The position numbers were made by a program, and so were the translations under genes. This document shows, piece after piece, positions 16,006-24,468 of a stretch of 51,140 nucleotides of DNA; within the stretch, counting starts at the first letter, position 1; every line of letters starts with the position of its first letter. The notes under the pieces are model-generated. The model worked only from the letters and a program-made list of their open reading frames with translations, made no database searches and was not told the origin of the DNA. Origin of the DNA: PBB1 sp043738425 (GTDB taxonomy: Bacteria > Pseudomonadota > Gammaproteobacteria > Burkholderiales > Burkholderiaceae_C); the NCBI GenBank assembly GCA_043738425.1, contig JAYUGJ010000095.1, forward strand, positions 1 through 51,140. The letters are read 5' to 3'.

Positions 16006-17424
16006 ATGCCCACCGCCCACTGCCCCACACCGCCGCCAACGCCGACGCAACTGCCACTGCCACTGCCCGCCGCTGCGTCGCTCGACGCCGCCTGGCAGCA
16101 ACGCAGCATTGCCAGCGTGTGGCACCCGTGCACGCAAATGCAGCGCATGGACGAGGTGCCGCCGCTGGCGGTGGCGCGGGCGCACGGCCCGTGGCTCGAA
16201 GACCACGCAGGCACGCGCTATTTCGACGCCACCAGCTCGTGGTGGGTCAACCTGTTCGGCCACGGCGATGCGCGCATCAACGCAGCGTTGAAAGACCAGC
16301 TCGACACGCTGGAACACGTGATGCTGGCCGGTTGCACCCACGCGCCCGCAGTTGAGCTGGCCGAACGCTTGTCGGCGCGCACTGGGCACGCGCTGGGTCA
16401 CACGTTTTTTGCGAGCGACGGCGCGTCGGCGGTCGAGATCGCGCTGAAGATGAGTTTTCACAGTTGGCGCAATCGGGGCCAGGCCAACAAGCGCGAATTC
16501 GTTTGCCTGCGCCACGGCTACCACGGCGAAACCATCGGCGCGCTGGCGGTCACCGATGTGGCGGTGTTTCGCGACGCCTACGACCCGCTGCTGATGCGCT
16601 CGCATGTGGTGATGTCGCCCGACGCGCGGCAGGCCGCACCGGGCGAATCGGCAGCCAGCGTGGCGCAGCGCGCGGCTGCCGAGGTAGCGGCGCTGTTCGA
16701 GTCGCGCGCCGAACACATCGCCGCGCTGATCATCGAGCCGCTGGTGCAGTGCGCCGCCGGCATGGCGATGCACGACCCGTTGTATTTGCGCGAGGTGCGC
16801 GCGCTGTGTGATCGCTACGAAGTGCATTTGATTGCCGACGAGATTGCGGTCGGCTGTGGCCGCACCGGCAGCTTTTTTGCGTTTGAGCAGGCGACGCCCA
16901 GCGACTCGAAAGCACCACCCATCTGGCCCGACCTGCTGTGCTTGTCGAAGGGCATCAGCGGCGGCTACCTGCCGCTGTCGTTGGTGTTGGCCAGCGACGC
17001 GATCTACCAGCGGTTTTTAGGCGACAGCAGCGCGCGCGGCTTTTTACATTCGCACTCGTACACCGGCAACCCGCTGGCGTGTCGGGCGGCGCTGGCGGTG
17101 CTCGACCGCTTCGATACCGAGCCGGTATTGCAACGCAACCGCGACACCGGCGCGCAGCTCACCGCCGCGTTGGCGGCGCGTTTGCAAGGCGACGCGCGCA
17201 TCGAACACCTGCGCCAGCACGGCATGATTTGGGCGTTCGATGTGCGTGAATCGTCTGCTGGTGAACGCTTTGCCGAGCGCTTTCACCTGGCCGGCCGCAC
17301 CCACGGTTTGCTCATTCGCCCGATCGGTCGCACGGTGTACTTGATGCCGCCGTATCTGCTGAACGACGAGCATGTGGCGTACCTGGCCGAGCGCACGCTG
17401 GCCACCTTGCATGCGGTGGTTTGA
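16006..17424 (+). CDS. bioA: adenosylmethionine-8-amino-7-oxononanoate aminotransferase
   Basis: BioA converts 7-keto-8-aminopelargonate to 7,8-diaminopelargonate using SAM as amino donor, the third dedicated step of biotin synthesis. The 472-residue protein has the class III aminotransferase signatures: SVWHPCTQM at the start, SSWWVNLFGHG, CLRHGYHGETIGALAVTD, LIADEIAVGCGRTG with the PLP-contacting Asp, and CLSKGISGGYLPLS with PLP lysine K315. A Pro/Leu-rich extension of about 25 residues precedes the usual start. No strong ribosome site precedes ATG 16006, so a later start is possible. It is first gene of a bioA-bioF-bioD operon; bioF starts 24 nt after the stop. Confidence 0.95.
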   Translation: MPTAHCPTPPPTPTQLPLPLPAAASLDAAWQQRSIASVWHPCTQMQRMDEVPPLAVARAHGPWLEDHAGTRYFDATSSWWVNLFGHGDARINAALKDQLDTLEHVMLAGCTHAPAVELAERLSARTGHALGHTFFASDGASAVEIALKMSFHSWRNRGQANKREFVCLRHGYHGETIGALAVTDVAVFRDAYDPLLMRSHVVMSPDARQAAPGESAASVAQRAAAEVAALFESRAEHIAALIIEPLVQCAAGMAMHDPLYLREVRALCDRYEVHLIADEIAVGCGRTGSFFAFEQATPSDSKAPPIWPDLLCLSKGISGGYLPLSLVLASDAIYQRFLGDSSARGFLHSHSYTGNPLACRAALAVLDRFDTEPVLQRNRDTGAQLTAALAARLQGDARIEHLRQHGMIWAFDVRESSAGERFAERFHLAGRTHGLLIRPIGRTVYLMPPYLLNDEHVAYLAERTLATLHAVV

Positions 17425-17448
17425 ATCCCCGTTGGCGTCGTTGAAGCC

Positions 17449-18939
17449 ATGTTGAAACACCTGGCACTGCAGCTTGCCGAACGCGATGCGCAATCGCTGC
17501 GACGCACCCGCCGCATCGCCGAGACGCCGTGCGCGCCGCTGCAAAGTGTCGCAGTCGATGGCCGCGCAAATGGCGCGGCAACCCGTCAGCTGCTCAATTT
17601 TTGCAGCAACGACTACCTCGGTTTGGCCAACCACCCGACGCTCGTCGAAGCCTGGGCCGACGGCGCACGGCGCTATGGCGCAGGCAGCGGCGCGTCGCAC
17701 CTGATCAGCGGCCACTCGCGCGCGCACGCGCTGCTCGAAGACGACCTGGCAGAGCTGCTGTCGCCGCATTTGCCCGAGGTGCGCGCGCTGTCGTTTTGCA
17801 CCGGCTACCTGGCCAACCTGGCGGTGCTCACTGCGCTGGGCGATGCCGACACATCGATCTACGCCGACGTGGCCAACCACGCTTCGCTGATCGACGGCGC
17901 GCGGCTGGCCAAAGCCACCTCGTATACCTATCCGCACAACGACATCGCGGGCCTTGAACGGCGGCTGGCCGCCTGCACCACGCCGCGCAAACTGATCGCC
18001 ACCGATGGCGTGTTCAGCATGGATGGCGACCTGGCGCGGCTGCCCGAATTGCTGACACTGGCCGAGCGGCACGACGCGTATGTCTACGTCGACGATGCGC
18101 ACGGCTTCGGCGTGCTCGGCGCGCAAGGCGCTGGCGTGCTGGCGCACTGCGGGCTGCGCAGCGAACGGCTGATCTACATGGGCACCTTGGGCAAAGCCGC
18201 GGGTGTGGCGGGCGCGTTCGTGGCAGCCCACCGCACGGTGATCGAGTGGCTGGTGCAAAGCGCGCGGCCGTACATCTACACCACCGCATCGCCGCCTGCA
18301 GTGGCGCATGCGGCGCGGGCGAGCCTGCGCTTGCTGCAAGGCGACGAAGGCGCGCGGCTGCGGCGGCAACTGGGCGAGCGTGTCGCCGCATTGCGCGCAG
18401 GCGTTGCCGCGTTGCACACCAGCGTCGCCACATCGCCCGCCGGCATGGCAGCGTCGCGCACGGGCGTTGCCGATGTGCGCGCCGGGGTCGCCGATCTGCA
18501 AGTCGGCGCACCCGTTTTGCCCTCCGTTTGGTCGTCTTTTTGGTCGTCCGTTCTTCCCTCCGTTCGCGCTGAGCCTGTCGAAGCCGTGTCGGCCAGCGCA
18601 ACCGCAAACTCAACACCGCACGGACGCGACCCGTCGCCACCGCGGGTCACCGCAGGAGCACCCGCGCGCTGGCAGCTGGCCGAATCGCAGACCGCAATTC
18701 AGCCGCTGATCGTCGGCAGCAGCGCGGCCGCGGTGGCGGCGTCGGCCGCGCTGGAGTCGCGCGGTTTGTGGGTGCCGGCAATACGCCCGCCCACCGTGCC
18801 CGCGCACGCCGCGCGGTTGCGCATCACGCTGAGCGCCGCGCACACCCACGCCGAGGTGGCGCGGCTGGTGGAGGCGTTGGCGGCTGCGGAGCTCGCCACG
18901 TCCACAGTCGAATCCACAGCCGGGCCGCCACCATGCTGA
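17449..18939 (+). CDS. bioF: 8-amino-7-oxononanoate synthase with large in-frame insertion
   Basis: BioF condenses pimeloyl-ACP/CoA with L-alanine to 7-keto-8-aminopelargonate. Signatures: LLNFCSNDYLGLANHP, GSGASHLISGHSRAH, VYVDDAHGFGVLG and GTLGKAAGVAGAFV with PLP lysine K249. At 496 residues it is about 100 longer than usual. The extra part (about residues 318-403) lies between the family segments ERVAALRAGVAAL and QTAIQPLIVG. It consists of degenerate repeats, a Trp/Ser-rich stretch and SVRAEPVEA, the translation of a dispersed palindromic DNA repeat. Flanking catalytic regions are intact, so activity is plausible but untested. It lies 24 nt after bioA and overlaps bioD by 7 nt. Confidence 0.93.
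   Translation: MLKHLALQLAERDAQSLRRTRRIAETPCAPLQSVAVDGRANGAATRQLLNFCSNDYLGLANHPTLVEAWADGARRYGAGSGASHLISGHSRAHALLEDDLAELLSPHLPEVRALSFCTGYLANLAVLTALGDADTSIYADVANHASLIDGARLAKATSYTYPHNDIAGLERRLAACTTPRKLIATDGVFSMDGDLARLPELLTLAERHDAYVYVDDAHGFGVLGAQGAGVLAHCGLRSERLIYMGTLGKAAGVAGAFVAAHRTVIEWLVQSARPYIYTTASPPAVAHAARASLRLLQGDEGARLRRQLGERVAALRAGVAALHTSVATSPAGMAASRTGVADVRAGVADLQVGAPVLPSVWSSFWSSVLPSVRAEPVEAVSASATANSTPHGRDPSPPRVTAGAPARWQLAESQTAIQPLIVGSSAAAVAASAALESRGLWVPAIRPPTVPAHAARLRITLSAAHTHAEVARLVEALAAAELATSTVESTAGPPPC
18400..18600 (+). repeat. repeat-derived insertion inside bioF
   Basis: About 18400-18500 are degenerate roughly 30-bp units (GVAxL/SVAxS/GVADV). About 18530-18560 repeat TTTGGTCGTC. 18561-18590 matches the widespread element around GCGCTGAGCCTGTCGAAGC, which is dispersed in many proteobacterial genomes and usually intergenic. 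Confidence 0.75.
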
Positions 18940-19826
18940 CACCGCAGACCAGCGCGCAACCGGCGGCCCCGGTGACGACCGCGCCGCCGCTGCGCGGCTG
19001 CTTCATCACCGGCACCGACACCGAGGTCGGCAAAACCGCGATCAGTGTGGGCCTGTTGTGCCTGTTGAGCCGCCAGGGTGTGCGCGCGGCGGGCTACAAG
19101 CCGGTGGCCGCCGGTGCGGTGTGGCGGGCATCGGCGGGCGCGGCGGGTGCGGCCAGTGCCGGTGACTATCCACACGCCAACGACCCCGGCTACTGGCACA
19201 ACGGCGATGTCGAAGCGCTGCTCGCCGCCAGCGCTATAGACCTGACCCGCGCCGAGGTTTGCCCGTGCTTGCTGGAAGAAGCCTGCGCACCGCACCTGGC
19301 GGCGCGGCTGGAAGGCGGCAGCATCGACCCACTGGCTTTGATCGACGGCGCGCACCGATTGATGCCGCGCTGCGATGCGCTGGTGGTCGAAGGCGTGGGC
19401 GGCTTTTGTGTGCCGTTGGTGGTGGGCGATGCAGCGGCCGATGCGCTGGGCCTGGGCCAAACCGCGCCACTCGGTGGGGGCGCGTTCGATGCCGAAGACT
19501 GGGGTGCCGACGACCTGGCGGTCGCACTCGATTTGCCGGTGATTCTGGTGGTCGGTGTGCGGCTCGGCTGCATCAACCATGCGCTGTTGACGGCGCAGTC
19601 GGTGGCCGCCAGCGGCTTGCGCCTGGCCGGTTGGGTGGCCAACCGCATCGATGCGCAGATGCCGCATGCGCCAGACAACATCGCCACCATCGGCCGCGCA
19701 TTGCAGCGCCGCCACGGCGCGCCGTTGTTGGGCGTGATCGAATTCATGTCGCCGCCCATCGCCGAGCGGGTGGCCGATCAGCTCGATGCGGCAGCGGTGC
19801 TGCGCATGCTGCGGTTGGGCGAATAA
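18933..19826 (+). CDS. bioD: dethiobiotin synthase
   Basis: BioD closes the ureido ring of dethiobiotin with CO2 and ATP. The 297-residue protein shows the P-loop GCFITGTDTEVGKTAI, AAGYKPVAAG, ACAPHLAARLEG, LVVEGVGGFCVPL and ILVVGVRLGCINHALL, all typical. It is longer than the usual 220-240 residues because of Ala/Gly-rich stretches, for example AVWRASAGAAGAASAG and ADALGLGQTAPLGGGAFDAED. The ATG at 18933 overlaps the bioF stop by 7 nt, implying coupling. bioB, normally next in this order, is absent; the gene is followed by a weak GC-rich hairpin at about 19838-19876 and a convergent small gene. Confidence 0.93.
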   Translation: MLTPQTSAQPAAPVTTAPPLRGCFITGTDTEVGKTAISVGLLCLLSRQGVRAAGYKPVAAGAVWRASAGAAGAASAGDYPHANDPGYWHNGDVEALLAASAIDLTRAEVCPCLLEEACAPHLAARLEGGSIDPLALIDGAHRLMPRCDALVVEGVGGFCVPLVVGDAAADALGLGQTAPLGGGAFDAEDWGADDLAVALDLPVILVVGVRLGCINHALLTAQSVAASGLRLAGWVANRIDAQMPHAPDNIATIGRALQRRHGAPLLGVIEFMSPPIAERVADQLDAAAVLRMLRLGE

Positions 19827-19912
19827 CGTTACCCACACGTAAGAACGCCCCGACCGCAGGAGCGGGCGAGGCGTTCGGTTGGGTGCCTGCGGCGGCTTGA
19901 ACGGTCAGCCGC

Positions 19913-20137
19913 TCAGCGTGCGCCGGGCGACGACATCAGCGCGCGTCGCGGCTGGCCATCGCTCGGTTTTAGCTCACTGATCAGGGTGTCCAGTTGTTTC
20001 ATTGCGTCTTCGTACGTCACGGTGTCGTGGCTTTCGATGAACTTCATGAACTTTTCATGCTGGGGCTTGAATTTGTCGGCGATGCCGATCTCGCCCCAGA
20101 AGAGTTCTTTCGCGTCGGCGGTGGTGATGAAAGTCAT
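19913..20137 (-). CDS. small hypothetical protein, 74 aa
   Basis: This unknown soluble protein begins MTFITTADAKELFWGEIG and contains a charged helical middle (KFKPQHEKFMKFIESHD). AAGGAT lies 5-6 nt before the ATG, a good ribosome site. It overlaps the stop of the weaker ORF upstream (20134). The C-terminal 15 residues (SDGQPRRALMSSPGAR) look less typical. Convergent with bioD. Probably a real gene. Confidence 0.55.
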   Translation of the reverse strand: MTFITTADAKELFWGEIGIADKFKPQHEKFMKFIESHDTVTYEDAMKQLDTLISELKPSDGQPRRALMSSPGAR

Positions 20138-20415
20138 TTTTGATCCTTAAAAATTCTGATGAGGTAGCCCGGCTGGTGGTTGGCCGAGCCGGCCTGGGTG
20201 CGCAAGCCAGACGGGTCGCATAGCGCAACCTGTCGAGCGTCAAACAAACCGTTGGTGGTGATGTCAGGACTCGCCGAAGCCGGCGATTTGCTCAGTTCGA
20301 TCTCTCGGAATGCGGTCGCCAAACCTGGATAGTCATTTGATTTCCTCCAATGCGTTGAAGTGGGAGATCGAATCTGATCTCCGGCGTACGAGTCGATTGA
20401 AAAATCGAAGTTCAC
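20134..20415 (-). CDS. possible small protein, 93 aa
   Basis: A GTG-started frame overlapping the following ATG by the sequence ATGA. The predicted product (MNFDFSIDSYAGDQIRSP and a basic C-terminus ending IRIFKDQK) matches nothing I know. The DNA is more AT-rich than the neighbours, and no ribosome site precedes the GTG. The main support is the stop-start overlap with the next small gene; it could instead be a leader region. Confidence 0.3.
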   Translation of the reverse strand: MNFDFSIDSYAGDQIRSPTSTHWRKSNDYPGLATAFREIELSKSPASASPDITTNGLFDARQVALCDPSGLRTQAGSANHQPGYLIRIFKDQK

Positions 20416-20529
20416 ACCGACTCATGGAAGTGTTTTATCCGAAGGCGTGTGACTGCGCTAGCGGTACGAACCAGCATGTCGGCGATGCTGATTCATACAG
20501 CATGCGACCGCATGGGGTGTCTGCGCGGC

Positions 20530-20805
20530 TTACGGCTCGTACGGCTCTCCGCTCGGCAGCAGCGTGACATAGCCTTCGCACCAGTGGTCCTGGTCGAGCG
20601 TGTATTCATCGAGGTAAAAACCGGCCACCGCGTCGTCCACCAGCGGGTTCAGCAATGTCGGATGCTGGCAAAAACCAGGCTGCCGGGCCAGCCGCGCCAC
20701 TGCCGCGCGCGCGTTCTCGGCCGAACGGTAGGTGCCGATGAATTTGGTGTTTTCGGCACCGCTGCGCAAAACATTGACGTGCTGCAAAACAAATACCGAG
20801 TTCAT
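20530..20805 (-). CDS. conserved hypothetical protein, 91 aa
   Basis: This small soluble protein begins MNSVFVLQHVNVLRSG and ends WCEGYVTLLPSGEPYEP. The pattern VFVLQH..., FIGTYRSAENARAAVARL..., GFYLDEYTLDQDHWCEG recalls a widespread family of small uncharacterised bacterial proteins, in which a short beta strand, a helix and a final strand are conserved. No signal peptide. It stands alone; 20806-21075 between it and the cupin gene is non-coding and probably holds both promoters. Function unknown. Confidence 0.7.
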   Translation of the reverse strand: MNSVFVLQHVNVLRSGAENTKFIGTYRSAENARAAVARLARQPGFCQHPTLLNPLVDDAVAGFYLDEYTLDQDHWCEGYVTLLPSGEPYEP

Positions 20806-21075
20806 CGTTGGATCCCAGGTGACCTACGCCAGTCCGAAAATCAGTCTTCCGGGCAACCGCAAGATCGGGTTCCGGTCTGCCGAGCGCAGCGCACCGCCAA
20901 TGGACGGCTGCAATTGATGCGAACCACCCTGCGTTCGGCCGTGCTTACCCAAGCAGGTCGTGGCATACAAGCTGCTTGCCAAGTTTGCGCGCGCCGCCTG
21001 CAACAGTTTTGCCCAGCGTCGCTCCAACTCATCGCTGTCAAAGCGGTATTCGACAACCTAGCCACGAGACACCCC

Positions 21076-21411
21076 ATGTACACCAAAAGTTTTCACACCG
21101 ATTCACTCGAATGGGTACCCAGCGGCATCGACCACGTTGACTACAAAGTGCTGGACGGCGAGCTGGCAACTACCGCTTCAGTGGTCGTCTACAAGTTCGG
21201 CCCAGGCTCGGTCGTTCAAGCGCATTCGCACACCCACGCCGACGAATGGGCTTACGTTCTCGATGGCGACTTCATCGAAAACGGCATCACCTACAAAACC
21301 GGCTCGATGTTCACCGCACCCGCCGGTACGGTGCATGGCGAACACAAAACGAAAAACGGCTGCACGATCATGTTTGTGTTGTCGAAAGGTTTGGACTTCG
21401 TGCCAGCCTGA
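21076..21411 (+). CDS. single-domain cupin protein
   Basis: This 111-residue protein is one cupin beta barrel. Motif 1 is PGSVVQAHSHTHADEWAYVLDG, with three His and a Glu for metal binding, and motif 2 is FTAPAGTVHGEHKTKNG. It resembles ChrR-type anti-sigma cupin domains and small sugar- or acid-binding cupins; the reaction cannot be deduced. The frame is open further upstream, but the homologous part starts at ATG 21076. It is followed by a strong terminator. Confidence 0.8.
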   Translation: MYTKSFHTDSLEWVPSGIDHVDYKVLDGELATTASVVVYKFGPGSVVQAHSHTHADEWAYVLDGDFIENGITYKTGSMFTAPAGTVHGEHKTKNGCTIMFVLSKGLDFVPA

Positions 21412-21441
21412 TCCACCAGCGCGCCATCTGGCGCACGCGGT

Positions 21442-21482
21442 GAGCCCGACCTGCAGCCAGCATGTCGGGCTCGATTTTTTTG
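21442..21482 (+). terminator. rho-independent terminator after the cupin gene
   Basis: GAGCCCGAC and GTCGGGCTC form a 9-bp stem around a 13-nt loop, followed by GA and a run of T. It lies 30 nt after the cupin stop and also separates it from the convergent metallopeptidase gene. Confidence 0.85.
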
Positions 21483-21541
21483 GGCGCGGCCGCACCGCGG
21501 CCCTGCCCATCGTGGCTACTGCCGGTCGGCGCGCTGCGGCC

Positions 21542-24106
21542 TCACGGACGCCCGGCCGGGAAATAGGTCTGCACGATGTTCGCCATCGCAGCCTGGGCCG
21601 CCGCGCCATGGGTGGCGTTGTAGGTCGGCAGCCAGACGTAGTACCAGCCTTCGCCATAGTCCGGGCTGGCACCGGCGGTGATCACGCTTTTGCCGATGAA
21701 CCGTTTGGCGTGGGCCGCAAAGGCGGCGTTGTCCAGCGGGATGATCGATTGGTAGGTGACCAGGCGGTCGAAGATGGCGGCCGATGGTTTCAACCCCGCC
21801 GCCGCGATGGCTTGGCGCAACAGCGCGCTGTTGGTGGGCTGCACTCCCCAAAAGTGGATCAATGGGGTCAGGTCTGCAGCGGCTGCTTTCGACATTCTGA
21901 AAATGCGGCTGTCGGTCGCGCTCAAACCGTCGCTGGGCACCGGCGCGACGTGGTCGAGGTTTTCTTGCGCGTAGAAATTGTCGAGCGCACTCCAACCAAA
22001 CAGCGCCACGACTTCGATGTACTTGGCCCAGCCGCGGTGCTGGTAACGCACCTCGTCTTTGGTGGTGTTGGAGATGTCCATCGCTTTGCCAGCGCGGAAG
22101 TTCGGCGTCACCATCCAGTTGATGGCGGCCTGCTCGCGGTTGATTTGGGCCTGGTCGAGGAACGACTTGCCGAACGCGAGATCCAGGTCGACCGCGTACT
22201 TGCGGTTCCATATCGCTGCGGCCAGCAGGTTGACTGCGGCCTCACCTTCGCCCGGAAAATTGCTGAACAACTGCGCATGGCCGAGCTCGTGGAACTCGGT
22301 CGGCCAGAAGTCGCTGCTGGCGTTCAGGTACCAGGCTTTTTGGTTGCCGTTGGTCGCCGCATTCGGATCGAAGGTGTTGTTGATCGCCGGGTAGCCGATG
22401 CCGAAGCCGCCGAACATGATGTCGGTGTCGATCTGCAAATACAGGATGGTGTTGTTGCGCACCAGCGGCTGCCCGAGCAGCTTCGACACCACGTCGAGTC
22501 GCATGTCCCAGTGCCGCATCAGCTCGAGTGGGTCGGCGTAGTTGTAGATGAAGCTGGTGGGCACCTGCATCATGAATTTGTCGGTCTCGAAATCAGCCCA
22601 CGGCGCGGGGTTGCTGCGTTGCGTTGCGAGCCACTCGGCCAGCGTGGTTTGGTGGTGCGCGGTAGCTGAAAAGAACGGCGCAGGCACTGCGTTTTTTATC
22701 TGCACATCGACCACGCCCGCGTCGGCCAGGTAGGGCGTGTTGATATAAATGCCGCCGCCGAACGGGTTGGCGATGTCGGTTGTGGTGCGGTTGATCGGGA
22801 ACTTGCCGCTGATGCGAAAGAACCGGCGCACCGGGCCGCTGCCGGTTTTGTCTTGCTTGTGCGCGCCGACCTGGATGGTGTAGCCCTTGCCCACCAGCGC
22901 ACTCGGCACGGTGACCGTGGCCACATCACCGGCCGCGAGGTAATAGCCGGTAGGCCGCAGCGCCGGCGTGGTCGAAAACGCGGTGGGCTTGCCCGCGTAT
23001 GTGGGCATCGACGCGTTGATTTTTGCGCTGTAGGTTGCGCTCGCATCAGCCGGCGCTTTCACTTTGCCGGGATAGAAATCCGCGGTGTTGAACCGCTTGC
23101 CAGCCAGCAGCGCGCCGTAGGTGGCGAAGGCGGTCGGTGTGTAGGCCTGGTCGAAAATGCCTTGTTGCAAGGTGAAGACGGCGCGCGCCAGTTCCAGTCC
23201 GTCGAGGCTGCCGGGTTGGTTGGGAAAGCCGCCTTTGGTCTTCGCACCTATGAAGAAAACACCTTCCTTTTTTTCATACAGGTCGATGACCGCGAAGGCT
23301 TCGGCCAGCGTTGCTTCGCTGTCGATCAGCGTGTACATCGATGCGGCCAGCAGGCCAGCCTGCGTGTTGATCTGTGCGGCATCGAGCACCGCCGCACCGG
23401 TCAGGTGGCGTTTGATCTTCGTCAGTGCGGCAGTGAACGCGACCGCGTCTGCGCCAGCCACCACCGGCAGGCACCACACCACCTTGCTGGTGCCGAAGAG
23501 CGGGTCGCTGCCGAAGGTGGTGCTGTTGAGCGTGACCTTGCCGATTTGGTTGAACAAATAAACGTACGCGTTGTTGTTGCCGTAGGCGAGGTGCGTATTT
23601 ACCGCCAGGTCGACCGTACCGCCTTCGGCACCGCACCGGGTGTAGCCGGCCAGGCCGAATGGCGTGGCGGTGGCTGTGGTGGCGGGTGTGGCGGGTGTCG
23701 TGAACGGTGTGGTGACGGCGGTACCCGCGGTGCCGGATGTCCCGGCTGCGACCGGCGTGACTGACATGAATGGCACCACAGACGTCACTGGTCCACCGAT
23801 GGCCAACGGATCGGGGGCGAATGCGCTGGCCGGTGCGGTGGCGGTGTCGGGTGCGACCGGCGTGACGGGTGCAGCCGAGCTCGCAGGCGCAGCAGGTGGG
23901 GTCGGCGTGGTGGGCGCGGGCGTGGGCGTGGTGGACGCCACGGTGGCGGTGGCGGTGGCCGCGCCTGAGCCCGAACCGCCGCCGCAGGCCGCCAGACAGG
24001 CCGCCAGCGCAGCAAGCGCCAGTGCATTTCGAATCGAATGCGATCCGCGCGTCTTCATTGCAGCGGGCGGGGGCGCGGGCGCGGGCACATGGCTGGCTGA
24101 TGTCAT
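21542..24106 (-). CDS. M60-like (ImpA/enhancin type) metallopeptidase lipoprotein
   Basis: The 854-residue protein carries an N-terminal lipobox (LAALAACLAAC-GGGSG), so it is probably an outer-membrane or surface lipoprotein. A Thr/Pro/Ala-rich linker (about 45-150) contains short tandem repeats. The C-terminal half matches the peptidase M60 family: HELGH at 606-610 with a downstream Glu in NFPGEGEAAVNL fits the HExxH...E zinc signature. M60 enzymes cleave O-glycosylated substrates such as mucins. The middle part (PTGYYLAAGDVATVTVPSAL) resembles the beta-sandwich that precedes the catalytic domain in this family. The start at 24106 has GGAAG upstream; a second Met at residue 17 is possible. 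It is monocistronic. Confidence 0.85.
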   Translation of the reverse strand: MTSASHVPAPAPPPAAMKTRGSHSIRNALALAALAACLAACGGGSGSGAATATATVASTTPTPAPTTPTPPAAPASSAAPVTPVAPDTATAPASAFAPDPLAIGGPVTSVVPFMSVTPVAAGTSGTAGTAVTTPFTTPATPATTATATPFGLAGYTRCGAEGGTVDLAVNTHLAYGNNNAYVYLFNQIGKVTLNSTTFGSDPLFGTSKVVWCLPVVAGADAVAFTAALTKIKRHLTGAAVLDAAQINTQAGLLAASMYTLIDSEATLAEAFAVIDLYEKKEGVFFIGAKTKGGFPNQPGSLDGLELARAVFTLQQGIFDQAYTPTAFATYGALLAGKRFNTADFYPGKVKAPADASATYSAKINASMPTYAGKPTAFSTTPALRPTGYYLAAGDVATVTVPSALVGKGYTIQVGAHKQDKTGSGPVRRFFRISGKFPINRTTTDIANPFGGGIYINTPYLADAGVVDVQIKNAVPAPFFSATAHHQTTLAEWLATQRSNPAPWADFETDKFMMQVPTSFIYNYADPLELMRHWDMRLDVVSKLLGQPLVRNNTILYLQIDTDIMFGGFGIGYPAINNTFDPNAATNGNQKAWYLNASSDFWPTEFHELGHAQLFSNFPGEGEAAVNLLAAAIWNRKYAVDLDLAFGKSFLDQAQINREQAAINWMVTPNFRAGKAMDISNTTKDEVRYQHRGWAKYIEVVALFGWSALDNFYAQENLDHVAPVPSDGLSATDSRIFRMSKAAAADLTPLIHFWGVQPTNSALLRQAIAAAGLKPSAAIFDRLVTYQSIIPLDNAAFAAHAKRFIGKSVITAGASPDYGEGWYYVWLPTYNATHGAAAQAAMANIVQTYFPAGRP

Positions 24107-24468
24107 GGGGTACTTCCGAAAGGGGTTCGTTGGAGGCGCACGCGACGCTGCGCGCCATCGGTGTGCAACCGCTTGTTCCAGCGGTTCATCAACCCGTCGA
24201 AACGACCGCGGGTGTGCGTTTCAGGCGAGCGAGCGCGAGTGTCGTCGTCGAACCCGCGAACCGTGCGACCGGCGGCTTGTTAAGCGGCGAATTGGTGAAT
24301 AGTTGGCGCGCTTGTCCGCGCACTGGTTACCTGACGTATCGCGCACCCAGAAGACAAAAGTACCGCGGTGTGCGCCAGCGCACGCGGTGCGGAGCGACAC
24401 CACCCGGAGCCGCGGGCCCGACCGCGTGCACCTGGCTTAAAAGGTTGCGTACACGATGAGGTCACGCC
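24107..24468. other. 362-nt gap without a gene
   Basis: This region between arsH (3' end) and the metallopeptidase start is GC-rich and holds no convincing ORF. It must contain the metallopeptidase promoter. A short inverted repeat GAGG...CCTC sits near 24458-24470 at the end of arsH. No T-run terminator was seen. Confidence 0.5.

Noticed and set aside
19838..19876. Intrinsic terminator after bioD
   Set aside because: A GAACGCC/GGCGTTC stem exists, but with a large loop and no T-run; kept only as a weak possibility in the bioD entry.
21864..21879. Sixth copy of the GGGGTCAGGT motif
   Set aside because: It lies in conserved coding sequence of the metallopeptidase (encoding DLTPL), so chance or coding constraint is the simpler explanation.
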